From Casuarius casuarius (taxonomy: Eukaryota > Chordata > Aves > Casuariiformes > Casuariidae), in NCBI GenBank assembly GCA_003342895.1, contig PTFA01000312.1, forward strand, positions 854,822-918,821: a stretch of DNA of 64,000 bases, written 5' to 3'. Of the stretch, positions 34,271 to 46,906 are shown in pieces. Position numbers and translations under genes: made by a program. The notes beneath the pieces are model-generated. The model was not told the origin of the DNA and did no database searches. It saw only the letters and a program-made list of their open reading frames with translations. Each line of letters starts with the position of its first letter. The stretch's first letter is position 1.

Positions 34271-35999
34271 AAAAATCTGATGGCCTCTGTTGCATAGGAC
34301 AGAAATTGGGTGCTAGAACAATTTCTTTGTCATACAGTTCTCTGAATGCTTAATCTAGGCAATGTTTGCCATAAATGGTGGTTTTATTCAGCTAAATCTT
34401 CTCATGTACTACAAGCATCCATAGTCATCCACGAAGACAAATGAGGCCTGCTGTCTCAGCAGTTGTGAGATCAAGACCTCAGTTTTCATGCTATTTTCTT
34501 GCATCCTACCAGTCTTTGTCCTTTAACTTATCTTTTTATTATAACCCCAAAATAGTGGTTGGAAAAAGGTATTTTACTGGGGATATAGGAGCAGAAATGG
34601 GTTCATGAGTTATGCTGAAAAATGATAATTTTTTTGACTTTGTGTAGCTTTATTTTGATGTTAGCTAATTGACTTTTATGTTTTCCAAATACGTGTGATG
34701 TTAAGAGAAAAAACATTCTACTTTTTTTGTCTTGCTTTTAAGAAAATGATGCCTTGCCTTCATCTCAAGTCTGTTGCTTGTGATGCTGGATAATGCTGTC
34801 CAGTTTCTGGCTTGCTTAAGTACTCGTCCATTTTCTTCCAGGGTCAGTATATTTTCTGGAATGATTTGCAGTGTCTACCTATTCTCTAAGAATTAATTGC
34901 TCTTTAGTGAAGGAACCATCTAATCTATAATGCTCTAGCGTGCACAAGAATGACCTTGTAGCTTTGCTGAGTTGATAAAAGTACAGGAAAGTTCCACTGG
35001 ATCTGATCTTTTTTTTGTCATTTGTGATTTTTTTCTCCCTATGAAATCCAGTTCTGAAGAAGAAATGGGCAAACTGTTGTTGGCTGCAATCTCTTAATTA
35101 CAGTCAAGTGATACTGTGATTTTGGGGCTATTTTTGTGAAGAGAATGAATTTTTTCCTGTACTGTTGTGTACAGTTGGAGCAAGACTCAGAATTTTAATT
35201 GTTGGCTTTAAAATCAGTTCTTTTTTCATAATGCAAGCAATTTATCAAAAAGGTGGAAATTTTTTGATGATGCATGCAGTCCTTTGTGGAAAAAATGGAC
35301 AATCTTGCTGCCAATTATTTTTCTGTTTTCTACATCTTTTCATATGAGGATGTTTGAGTAAGTTGTTAACAACACGTCTCAGTCTAATGATATGAAGTGG
35401 GAGAGTGTTTATAATTGCTTATTATTTACAGATAAAATGAAGCAGCGGGAGGTGCTGGGTGGGATAAACAGCGTTGATCTGTGTTTTCACTACAGCCAGA
35501 GGTAGTTTGATCAAGTACTTCAGTGGCATCAGAGTCAAACCAATGTGCTAACTGAATTTGAGCAATCCCATCCTGCGTGGTTTGCTTGAAGACGCGTGAA
35601 GCCAGCAACGCAGTGGCAGAAGGGATTGGGGATTTTGGCCTTCTGTGTAATGTAGTGGTATACAGCATACCTCACGTATCCACTACATGTATGCCTATCT
35701 ATTATCACCAAAGCTGCTTTATCTGAATCAGACTTTGGAACATGACCTCTCTAGCAGGTAATTTGGATTTTTACAAAGATTAAACTGAGGGAATGGGGGG
35801 GGGGGAAGGAGAGAAAAGCCCTGAGATGTAACTGGAAGAAGCCTCCTGAAACCTTCCATCTTTAATCTGAAAACCCTTCTTTCCACACTCAGCCATCTCA
35901 AAGTCCCTAAATGGTGTTCGCTGACTCCCTGGGATGTGTGTGAGGAGAAATGCTTCAGCCCTGTACCGGGTGCCATGGATGGAGGTGTTGGCTGCTGCT
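34271..35999. other. Intergenic, no recognised element
   Basis: AT-rich until about 35.4 kb, then rising GC content towards the CpG island. A run of 9 G lies near 35798-35806. No gene is recognised. Confidence 0.5.
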
Positions 36000-36095
36000 T
36001 TACTGCCAGGCCTTTGCAAGACGGGGCGGAGCTCTGCAGGGAGGACAAGGTGGTGAGGCAGTCGGCCACAGCCCCCCCCGCAGACTGCAGTGCCT

Positions 36096-36137
36096 TAATT
36101 CATTAGCTGGCTAATATTCTAATTAGCTTTCAATTAG
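36096..36137. promoter_or_regulatory. Cluster of five homeodomain-type TAAT/ATTA cores
   Basis: TAATT (36096), CATTAG (36101), CTAAT (36111), TAATTAG (36120) and CAATTAG (36131) lie in 42 bp immediately upstream of the TATA box and CpG-rich segment. TAATTAG is the consensus core for many homeodomain factors. The binding role is inferred. Confidence 0.5.
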
Positions 36138-36170
36138 ATTTTTGGAGCGATCGAAATCGTCTCAGGTTGG

Positions 36171-36176
36171 TATAAA
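36171..36176 (+). promoter_or_regulatory. TATA box
   Basis: TATAAA is preceded by GG and followed by GCCC, a strong TATA context on the plus strand at the 5' edge of the CpG-rich core. Confidence 0.55.
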
Positions 36177-36272
36177 GCCCTCCCCCGCTCCCCCGTTTCT
36201 TCTTTTTTTTTTTTTTTTGTCCTTCTGTCACCGGAGCAGGGAGGAACGCCCTCAATCGTTAAACGGCGCCCG

Positions 36273-36286
36273 CCGCTAGAGGGCAG
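36273..36286 (+). promoter_or_regulatory. CTCF-type binding motif
   Basis: CCGCTAGAGGGCAG fits the CTCF core CCASYAGRKGGCRS at every position but one (G for A at position 3, a common variant). It lies inside the CpG island, about 100 bp downstream of the TATA box. Confidence 0.65.
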
Positions 36287-36560
36287 CACGCGCGCCCGTT
36301 CACCTCTCCTTCACCAGACGAGGCGGCTGTTGGCGGCGGCTGGAGGCGCGCGCGGCGGCCGTTGCCAGCCGGCCGCGGGAGGGCAGCCGTGGAGCGCCCT
36401 GAGGCCGTTGGGTTAGCGTTAGCTGGAGCATGGCGTGGTGCTGTGAGGTTGTGTGTGGGGCTGAGGGTAAGGGGTTACCGGGGAGGTGAGGCCGTGTGTG
36501 GAGCGAGGGCTCGGGACTGCCTCGTTTCCACCAGCGGCCATTTTTCCCCTTGTGTGGGGT

Positions 36561-37417
36561 GGTGCGCTTTCTGAAAAGCAAGGAGCTTCTGAGGGGTGGA
36601 CATGCGTGTCCTGCATCTGGTCTGGCACCGTCATTTGGCATGAGGGGTGTCCTTGTAACTTCTGTGGGCTTGTTTAATGTTCATGTCAATCCTTTACTGT
36701 CCACTTCGGTCTGTATTTACAACTGTCTTTTCCCCACTGNAAGGCTAAAAAGTAATTGGGGATCTTGGTTAGTTGTAGTGCTGCTGCATCAGTCTGCTGA
36801 GACTGTCACATACTTGGAATTTTGGGCTTTAATTCTGACCATTGATGGTGTTAATAGTCTTTTGCTTTTAATTTCTTCCTTCTTTTTCAGCTAACCCTTT
36901 GCTTTAGTTTGTGAATAAGGTATAAGCTCTTGATAAGCAAGGGAAGTTGTTTAGTTGTATGTAGGTATACATTCACGCATAGAGACAGGGAATAGAGTTG
37001 CAAACCAAAGGTCAGGTCTGAAAAGGGAATTAGGATTTAGATGCCCAGTTTCACAGTTGCAGTGATGAACTATTGAGTGTATGTTTAATCCTAGGAGCAG
37101 CTAAATTCTGTAGGGCTTTCTGTTTTTATTACCCCAGTGTTCCACTGATTCTGCTTTTGGACAAGCCTAGAAGCCCTTTAGGCTTGGCAGATCTGAGCAG
37201 CTCAGTGACTGATGCACACCTGAGCCCTTCTGGAATCTGTAACTAGGTGGTGTTCCTTTGCCTCTCTATCAAGAGATTAACTAAGTGTAGCTACTCTAAA
37301 TAGACTTACTCTGTATGTTTGAATTTGGGTATTTTGCAGAACGCAAGTGACTGCCATTTTATCCTAAATCACAGCCATATCAGTGTTACTTTTCTTTCTT
37401 TCTTTTTTTTCCCCTGT
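36561..37417. other. Downstream of the CpG island, no recognised exon
   Basis: Probably the first intron of the gene started by the CpG island. One base is unresolved at 36740. No conserved peptide is recognised. Confidence 0.4.
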
Positions 37418-37530
37418 AGACTAGCCTGGTGGTTAAAGTATCCACCTGGGATGTAGGTTCAGTTTACTCTCCTTTGTGAAAGCAATATGTGTGGATCAGG
37501 GATCCAGATTCTTCACCACTGTGCTGGTGG
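37418..37530 (+). mobile_element. tRNA-derived SINE relic (ancient amniote type)
   Basis: 'AGACTAGCCTGGTGGTTAAAG' minus its edges gives an A-box-like element. It is followed by TATCCACCTGGGATGTAGG and a degraded B box GGTTCAGTTTACTC. This order (cctagtggttaaagcactcacctgggatgtgggttcaagtc) is typical of old tRNA-derived SINEs shared by turtles, crocodiles and birds. GGATCAGGGATCCAGATTC may be part of the body. The family name is not resolved. Confidence 0.5.
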
Positions 37531-40500
37531 TGGTTAATAAGTGAATTTACTTTTACACCTAGGCTGCAAACTGCTGCTCACTGTGATTTAATGGCTACTT
37601 AAGTATCCAGTGTGCAGCAGAGCAGCTTCAGTTGAGAAAGGAGACTGTCTTCCCAGCTCTGGATGGAGGAAACAGTGGGGAAGAAAGAGGCTAATGTTTT
37701 AGTTTCTTTAGGCTGAAAAGAGTATTGAACCCTCTCAGATCTAGGCAGGTGTTCAAAGACTTAACAGTTGAATAAAAGGGGGTTGGCAATGACCATCTTT
37801 ATTCTCTGCTTTGTAAGGAAGGAGTTATTCTCTGCTGGTCTCCATCCACGCTGTGCTAGAAGAAAGTTCCAAGCTCTTAGTCTTAAGCAAAAGGATATTC
37901 CTCCTGATAGTGCCGAACAAGGTGCAAAAGCACCAGGAGAAATGCATGTAAAACGCATTGTCTCCATAGATTTCCTGTAGGTAGTGGCACAGAGTGCATC
38001 TTTCTCTGCTGGAGGAGAATGGAATAAAAAAAAGTTGAGGGTAGGAGTCTGAATTAGTGTAGGAGCTGGCAGTTTACCTTGCTCTGCAATTTCTGAAACA
38101 TTCTGTTTCATAGGTTCTTGAACAGACTAAAACATGAAAAGCAGGTGATGCTCTTCAGATAATAGCCATTTATCTAAAAAAAACACTGGTATGATAGTAT
38201 TGGCTGTATAGTATAACTCATTTTCAGTAGTAAATCTTCTTTCATGGAAGAATAAACCATCTTACCATGGGCTTAGACTGCATGGTTAAAATTAAATCCC
38301 TAATGTAGATCCACGTGGCAGCTTACATAACAGAAACTTGTCAAGACTATTGTCTTTAGTAGGTTTTGACATTGCTGTTTACAGCTGGGCTGATAATGTT
38401 CTTTCTAGGAGCTAGAGTTCTTTAGAAAACAAAATCATCTCACAAAAAAATTCAGCATTTTGAAATGTCAAAATGAAAACAAAGTTAAGCCATAAGGAAA
38501 CAGCACAAAATGAAAATGGAGAAAATTCCCACCAGAAATGTGGAACTAAAAAAATGAGCGTTTTTCATGAAAAATAATGTTTACAGTCATCATTGACCAA
38601 GTTTCAGATTGATTTTTTTCATACTGAATATTGAAGCAGTGTTTTTATCAACCCCAAAATTACTATTTGACTATTCCTCACCAGAAATCTCAGATGTTTG
38701 CTAGGAATTGTCACTTTTCTGTGAAAAAGATGCTTCTGACAGAAAAATTACATATGCAAAATTTTTGATTGGTTCTCTTGGGAAGGTAGAACTTACAAGC
38801 CCTCATTTCAGAGGGAATGGCAGAATAACCAAAGCAGTCCAGCAAGCAAAAATGCCTTGCTTACATGTTGTGGGGCACTCCATATTAAAAGATGAATTTG
38901 GGCTTAGCTTCACCAATGGGCGAAAGAGCTGGAAGTATGCTCCTTAGTAGATTTCCTATTTCCTGAAGCAGAAAGTGAAAACTGTCACTGATTTTGCTCT
39001 GAAAAATTCCTTCTGATAAGGAAGATGCTAGGGATTGTTCCAGCTCTGTTGAAGTTACTTATTCGTGTGTCTCTATGACGACTCCATTTGAAGATTGTTT
39101 CTGTAATGTCAGGGAACGGTATAAACATCAGCCCCAGACAGTCTGACTGTACACTGTTGTAGTGGCTGTTGATTATGGGAGAGATACTTTGCAGACAGTT
39201 TCATATTTAAATGACAATCTAATGCAAACTGTGAAGCAGGAAGGAAATTTTGAGACTCTTACGCCTCCTTTACTCCACCTTGCTGTTAAAGTTGCTGATT
39301 TTGACCTAGCCTAATACTATGTGGTCAAGTAAAGGAAGAGTTAAGATATACCAGTCTGTAATGTGAATGGTAAGGTAATACACATAGTTATTAAGAACCA
39401 GCAAATTCATTCAGGAGTGACTTCCTTTTCAGACTGATCTGGAACAGTAGCAAAACTGAGCATTCAGGCAAACTGTAAATAAATTAGAAGTTAAATGTAA
39501 ATAAGTTTTTAGGAATTATTTGTAAGCACGTGTTTTAGGCTTATCTGCGTGATCAGTATGATTACTGGTAAATAGTCACATGGGAGCGTAATGAGACTGG
39601 TTATAGAAATGCCTGTTTGAGAAATGTGCATAGATTTCTCCAAATGAAAATGAACGCAAGGGATGTCATCGGAGTTCTCTTAAGACTTGTGTTTAATGTG
39701 CGCAGGCCCTGCTGCCTGTCAGNATAATCGCTTGCTGATGATATTAATCAAAGGCTATCATGGTTTATTTCCTCAGCAGCATGGTGCTGCCAGAGGAACC
39801 AATAGCTCCCCTGGAAGCAAAAAGATACTGAAACAGCAAAGGAACAAATAGTCTTTGAATGTTTTCTAAACTGAATTATTTTTGTGTAGAAGACACTGCT
39901 ACAAATCCTATCCTTAGCTTACAAATAGATGATTTGAAAAATGGATTTGAATATACTGTTTGGTGTAGTAGTTTACCAAGAAGCTGCCAAGGGTGCTATG
40001 GTCTTCATCTACTTCTTCAATCCAAAAGCTTTGATAAAATAGGGACTTTAAAAAGTAAAGGTAGTTCCTTTGGCTCAGAGGAAGCATGGTTTGCAAAACT
40101 GGTCTCGGCGTCATTAGAACAAATGGTGACTCCTAAGAAAAGGCCCTGATTTGAAGTGAGTTTATCTAATTACTTGCGGTGGTGTGATGAACTGTATTAT
40201 CTTTATAATGTGCAGTGCAGATAGCTTGGGATGGTTGTGTTGTATTTCCGTATATTACAGTTTTTATCTAATTGGCATTCAATAAATACTTACAACAATC
40301 TCATGATCTTCAGCGTCAGCAAATAGTTTCATCCTGGGAACAGCTGAGTATCTTGTACTCATCAGGTGCCGTTATTGGTTAGTTCTTAAGCTAACAGTAT
40401 TGGAGAAACTACTTCTTCTAGTGGATTATTTCAGTATTTAGTATGCAGAGTTGTCAGCAGCCTTACGCTGTTGTAAATAAGGCTGTTACCTCTTGGGGAA

Positions 40501-43500
40501 GGTATCTATTATTGATCTGCTCTGTCTTAGCAGGAAGTTATGATTTGGAAGACTGCATTCACTGACGCATACTTAACATCTGCAAATAAAGGTTCTTGCC
40601 ATTTGAAAGTTTTACTTTGACCCTTAACAGGTGATGCTAGCATGCATTTGAATCTTTTTATTTCTTAACAAAGATTTGTATTTTTAAAATCTAAACTACA
40701 GCTTTCATGTACTTGTAGAGCTGACAGCTGTTCAGTCTACCCTATACAGCTTTCATATAGATAGATTTATTCCCTAGGCAGCTGAACATTCCTACCCCAA
40801 ATGAATGGTATACTTTTCGTAGAAAGCATGACACTGCTGCCTGTTTCATTCTTAAGTCTGTCAGAGAAAGGGTAATTAGCTGTTGAAGTTTTCATTGGCT
40901 TTTCAGGTGTTCCTAGAACTTTGTACTGCTGTGTTTTATACTGTCTTACTTGTCTTTGGCCAAAAGAGAGGAAGAGAAGCAAAGGAGATAAGGCATGATG
41001 TGCTTGGTAGCTGTTTCTGAAGCTGTATGGGAGGGTTTCATTCTGAGCCAATCTGCCAGCTGCTTACCTTTGGAGAACTGAGCTGTGTCCTGAGAGACAG
41101 AAGTTATGAGTCCAGGAGCTAAAGATGGCCCTGTGAGAAAAGAAGTCAGAGAAAGATTGTACTTTTCTGAATGTGATTTAGTTTGGTTTATAACAAGGAA
41201 ATATAAAGAGGCAAGATTGAGTGGGTGTTTTCAAGTATCCTTGAAGAAAGATCTACTTGGGACAAGGCAGAGTGCTCTTTAACCGTTAGTTTCTCTAACC
41301 CTGAGCAAAGCCCTATCCTATGTTTGACCTTAGTATTAGGGAAGAGGTCCTTGTGTAGGAGAGTAGTGTGGTGCTCCTCCACTTTAAGGGCAGGCTATGA
41401 ATTTCTGCTTTTGTCTCTAACAATTAATTTAATCACTGGAGTAATGCTGTAGGTACAGGGACCCCAGGCTGTTTGATGATAGGGTTGTAGGTNGGGTGGA
41501 AGGGATGGAGATAGTTGCCTTTTTCCTTGATCTCTGATGTCAGCAGTTAACATGCAGTCATCTCATAGTCACACCATCAAGGCTAAGGCTTCGGGCACAG
41601 GACTGAGTTAGAACACTTTTGCATGTCTCAGTGAGTACTTTTAGCCCAGGGCAAATGCAAGAAAATGTGATTTAATAAAGGGTGCCTTGTCAGAGTTGCC
41701 TTATCTTGCATTTTCCCTGATATTAGAGCATGCCCACAGGCTATTGTTAGTGCTCAGCCGATCCATGATAATGTGGTTGTATGGCTGAGCCCTAAGGTAT
41801 CGCTTCTGAAAAAGCCAGGGAAAAACACTTCTTGTGTATAGTAAAACACAGATGTATAAATGATACACTGTAACTTTCCAATGTAATTTAAATTTCTAAC
41901 AGCAGAAAAGGGGAAAAGTTGAGAAACCACTGAATTTACTTTCTAATCATGATATTTTCGAAGTCATTCTGACTGCTCTAAATACTACTTGCAGTGTTCC
42001 CTGTGAAATCTAAATGCCATCTTAGGTACTGTGTGGTATGCTCTGTGAGAGTTGGCTTGGGAGCTGATAACATCTATCCCCTTATGTATGATAATTGTGA
42101 GGTCTCAATAGTGCTTTCAGAAAAGATAGAATTCAGCTTGTGCTTCAGCAAAGGGGTGTTCTGAGGTGCAGGAGAAAGAGGAATGTGTAACTGAATTGCA
42201 CATTATACTGTCTTTGTTTCCTGTTGCCTTTTTACACTACTGCCAAAGATTTAAGGACATGAGGTTTTAGATGATTTTTGCTTGCTTTTAAGTGAAAGAA
42301 ATAAAATTTTTTTTAGTATTATGTTTATGCAAAGTAATAATAATAAAAATAGTTTTTGTGTTGGATGAGCAAACAGTTAGAGGGCAATATCCAAGGAGTA
42401 TCACAGGTACTGTGCATTTGTGCTTGCACTGCAGAGAGTAGAAATTTCTTCTGCTGTAGCTAAAATATGTGAAGTGATAATTACATCTGCATACGTTTCC
42501 AGTTTAATGAATGCAGCTAGTGCATGCAACTGGTCATTTGTAATCTTTCCTCTGCATCAGGGTAATGAAGAGCTTAGATACTTGGAATATTGTAATTCAG
42601 GTTGCTGTTGTGGAACTAAACAAGTTACATGCTGCCTTACAAACTGTCAATGAGAAAGGACTTCAATCCTGCTGTTTCTCACAGTGGGGAATCATCACAC
42701 AGTCACTCCAAATCTTTTTTCCTGCACTGGAAGCTTCACTCTGCATGTAAGAAAGCCTGTTTCTACACTCTTAAAGAGGTCTTCCTCATTCTGTGTCTTA
42801 CCCTATTTAGCAGATAGCCTGACTCTTGATTTGGAAAAAATTTTGAAGTGAAGAAGTAGATAAATGCATTTGAAGAATGATTAGTACCTAAATTAAGTTA
42901 CTGAAGTTGCATCTGGTTGGTGAAATTTGTGTTGGGTTGAGATTTTCAAAGTTAAGATTTTAGTTTGGAGCAAAATTTTCTGGTTGAGTTACAAATATCC
43001 ATTCACTGGAGATATAATGGAACTGTTGAAAAATGCTAGAAATTCCCTGAATTCATATTCTTTTTCTTTTTAGTTTTTTTCCACTCTGCTGTCAATTTTC
43101 AAAGCTTTGTTACATGTATATCTCTCTCAAATGTTTTTCCTCTTCCCTCAGCTGATTTCCATTAGTATGAGCTGTTGGGTTCAAAGCTGCCTGTCATCTA
43201 GCTGTGATATAAGTGATCCTTTCACAGCAAATTACCAGCATTATGTCACAACAGAACTTAAAACTCCCTTTCCTTCTAAAATGAGGGTCAGCAGTTTTCA
43301 GTTTTGAGGAGGGAACGATCCAAGGTGCAGTCAATGAATTAAGTGAGCTTCTGGTGTGTGATGAAAATACTAATCACTGCATAATGCCAAGAGATTCTGT
43401 GCTGGTTTGCTGCTGTGTAAACACTTGCCTGGCCTGCATTGTGTTCTAGTCGAAGGCTTACAGAGCACTGGAGATGAAGCTGATAGAGATTTCTTCAGAT

Positions 43501-45495
43501 GAACCCTAGTCATGAAGAAAATAAAGCCAGCAAACTGTGGTTCTGAGTCCATGAAGTGCAGTAAATGATCAGGCATGCAAATGGACTTTTCTCAGGTTCC
43601 CTCTTACTCTGTCTGCCGCTGTTTGATGAATTGTGCAAAACCAGTAATGTAGCAAAAAAGTAGATGTATCCTAAAATGTTTCATAGTATGTGTTTGTAGA
43701 TGAACGGATTTTTTACAAGGTGCTATGTAAAAAACTGAATCACTGTCCAGTAGGTTCAGTATGTCTTTCATGAAGAGTTAAACTTGCTGTAGAGATTTCA
43801 TTTTTATAGAAGTGCAAAATATAGCAAATGCTATGTAAATACTTCAAATCTACTTTCTTATTTAAAGAAATTTTTTCTCTTAATATCAAAAAGTCAATGA
43901 TGTACCTAATTAGGTACAGTGCAATTTTGACTTTCATTTAAACTGTTCAGTAAAATTTAATTAAAAGAAATATGCAAAAAGAATTTGGAAGCTTTAAGTA
44001 ACTTAACTGGTAATATAAAAAAAAACTGTAAGGAGGAGAAATCTACAAATTTTAGCTGAGTTAGGAACTCTGTTATGGCAGCATCCATGAAATACAGGGA
44101 ATGCGTTCCACAGTTGGAGTGTTTCATGTGGGATGGATTATCAGATTCATTAGTTTTAGAATTTTGGTTTCTTCTATATGAATACTTGGCAGACAGGAAT
44201 GTGTGTAAAGATTGAAATAAAGAATTCATCTATCATTTATGAACAACTTAGGAAGTTTTAAAGAAATAGAAACAGAGTCCAATACCATCAAACTCCAAAA
44301 GTCTAGGTGTACTTGATCTTAAAAACAAAAAAACCCACCAAACCTAGTCATTAGCACTGACACTTATTTTTGAAACAAATGGAGAGAAATACACTTAAAC
44401 TTAGTTTGTGCTTTTGCAATGCTAACGATGTTTGCATTTTTTTCCTGTTTTATGATACTGGATGCTTTCTTTAAGTCCCAGTTCCTTGAGTCGTATGAAT
44501 TGCCACTTTAAGAAGAGGAGGACTCCCCTTTCCCAAACAGATTTCTGACTTGTAGAGTTTTATCTATAACTTTTGAATTTGTGACCCATAGGTATTAATA
44601 TGGAAATGAATAAAAATACCCTGTGTTTATTATCTTCAGAGTTTTTTGAATACTTGATTCAAACACTGCTGAAAAACAGTAAATTATGTCCTCCTCTTAT
44701 TAATTACCATATGGAAAACAAACAAATCTAGGCACCAGTCTTGTTTTGTCTAGTGCATAGAAAAACAACTGTGTTTTGGTGGAGTTCCTCTGAAGCCTTT
44801 GATGGGCCTGTGCATAAATTTAGCAATAGGTGTTGTCCAGTTGCAGAGTTGAGGCCAGTTATCTTTACCTTAATCGGGTCCTGTAGCTAAACTTTTGGTT
44901 GCGGACCATTTGGATCACCTTGGATCTAGTAGGTTCCCATACAGACACATACAGTCCATTCTAATTTCCTGAAAACTTCTTTTTTCCTCCATATTTTTTT
45001 GGTGATACGGTGGTACAAGATGGAGTTCCTGATGGTTAAATATAAATTCTTTGCCAGCCTAATGGAAGACCAGATTTTGCATGAAGTAGTTTTCAAAAGC
45101 TCTGTTAGCTTTTATTTTTACAGTATTCTGCACTCAGTATTAAATTTAAGGAGGCAGAAAGACATAGTTTCCTGTTCTTGAATCTTGAGGTGAAGTGTGT
45201 GATATTGTGGAACTTTTTAGAGTACCAAATGGATAATGGTAATTTCTGAACTTCCACATGTATTATTCTTTGCCTTAAGATCATAGAAAACATATGCTAT
45301 TGAAACCAAATGCTGCATTTTTTTTTTAATGAATTGTTATATATTTTTCAGTATTAGTGTTTAACAGAAATTCTGAAGTAGGTGAAACTAACCTGTGTCC
45401 AGCAAGGGGGAATGATGTGGGAAAGCTGGATGGTCACTGAGGTTTCACTATTTACTTCTGATGGTCTTGGCTTCAACACTGAATTCAGCAATACC
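37531..45495. other. Non-coding, no recognised gene
   Basis: Single unresolved bases lie at 39723 and 41493. Frames at 38708-38947 and 39859-40149 (plus strand, 79 and 96 codons) show no recognised domain. No splice-bounded conserved exon and no clear transposon were found. It is probably a long intron or intergenic DNA. Confidence 0.45.
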
Positions 45496-45587
45496 AGTCC
45501 AGCAGCATTTCCTGGTTTTTTGGCTGCTTAGTGACTCTAGATTTTCTTAGACCCTTTTAGCTGAGACAGAACATCTGTGTTAGATGC
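45496..45587 (+). repeat. Left arm of a 92-bp perfect inverted repeat
   Basis: Position by position, these 92 bases are the exact reverse complement of 50171-50262. The arm begins AGTCCAGCAGCATTTCCTGG and ends CATCTGTGTTAGATGC. No transposon family is recognised. It is probably the source copy, because only the other arm is flanked by a direct repeat. Confidence 0.97.
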
Positions 45588-46884
45588 CAACAGTATTAAA
45601 GCAAGTGTACGAAAAAGGCCCACAAAATACCAGCGATAGAATGACACAAAGTATATATTAAAAAAAAAAAAGTATTTTCCAAAATGATAATTGCAGCATT
45701 CTTACAGAGTATGAAAAAGGTTCCAGTGAAAAATGTCTTGATCATGGTTAAGAGATTTTTAACCTTTTTATCTAGAACAGGGTATCTTTTATTTAAAAGG
45801 CAAATCAAAAATTCAGAAGGAATTTTTAGCCTGATCACATATCATGGGTGTAAAATCCAGTTACTGACTGGTGCTGTGTTGTAAGAGTTGAAAAGAATTG
45901 CTTGTTTCAAAATAACTGAAATTTAAATGTGTTCCCAGCCTGATAGACTTCAGTTTCCCGGAACAGAGAGATGGAATGAGGTTACTTGCATTTATCCTTT
46001 CTTTAAGCCTTGTATCTCTGTAGGTTTGCAGGGATGAGGTATGGATGGGGGGGATAAGATTTGTTTTTGATTAAAATTTTCCTTGGAATCAGTTACATTT
46101 GATGGATTTAAGAACTACACAGAGAAATATACAGAGGAACACTTCTGAGTGTACGAGTGAAGTCCTTCATGTGTATTTTGAGCATCAGGGCCTGATCGAT
46201 TGGCACGAGGAACAAGCTTTGCATTTTTTGCATAACTACCCTCCTTTTCTCAGACTCTTATATAAGTAATAGCTGAGATAGGCTTCCCTGATGAAAACTT
46301 TTTTTAATCTTGGTTCTTGAGGCTCATTTGTTTTGGGAGAGACCCTAACTCCAGTGGCCACCTGTTTGTCCATTTTTGAATTAGGCAGGGTTGTGCCATG
46401 ATTCAGTCGTGAGCCACTTTCTGGAGAAATGCCTATGCCTGAAATATGTGCCATAGAAGGCTGCAAACAGAACATTGTGGCCTCTGTGTAACCAATGGCT
46501 TTTTTCCTGCCCTGCATCCAGCCTTGCTTTTTTGCCTTTGTATGGTAAAGGGTGCAGTAGGGTCACAAGAAATGGAAGAAATCTTAGTGTACACGTTCAG
46601 TTATAGTAGTAAATATGTATTCCTGTGTTAATTTTACAACAGTTTTCCCAGACATGTAGTGGCCTTAGTGTATGCTTGTATATCGCTAATCTTTGATGCC
46701 TTGCTGCACATGCATTTGTTCTGTTACATGTAAATCCTTTATACAGCTGTAGATCTCAGTTCTGGGAAATGTTGAGCCACCTGCCTACAACTCTGGGAAT
46801 TCAGTAGCAGCCAGGAGTGTTTAGCATTCAGGTGCTCGAGCCCTCTGTGGTTAGTTTTTTTCACTGTTGAAGAGGTATGTACAA

Positions 46885-46906
46885 ATATATATATATATAT
46901 ATATAT
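46885..46906. repeat. (AT)11 microsatellite
   Basis: An uninterrupted AT dinucleotide run of 22 bases. Confidence 0.97.

Larger units (their letters stand above)
36000..36560 (+). promoter_or_regulatory. CpG island with TATA-box promoter of an unidentified gene
   Basis: It holds the only dense CpG cluster in the window (GGCGCC, GCGCGCGC, CGGCCGCG between 36260 and 36385). Upstream elements in order are a GC box (GGGGCGG, 36023), five TAAT/ATTA cores (36096-36137), a TATA box (GGTATAAAGCC, TATAAA at 36171) and a CTCF-like site (36273-36286). With the TATA box read on the plus strand, transcription would start near 36200. A Kozak-compatible ATG at 36430 (A at -3, G at +4) leads to 12 codons and a donor GTAAGG at 36467, but the peptide (MAWCCEVVCGAE) resembles nothing I know. 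From remembered human gene order, CTNNAL1 could be the next gene in this orientation, but no alpha-catulin exon was found to confirm it. Confidence 0.7.

Noticed and set aside
36300..36641. 113-codon minus-strand frame in the CpG island
   Set aside because: Pro/Arg/Ser-rich translation of GC-rich promoter DNA; no domain and no supporting splice sites.
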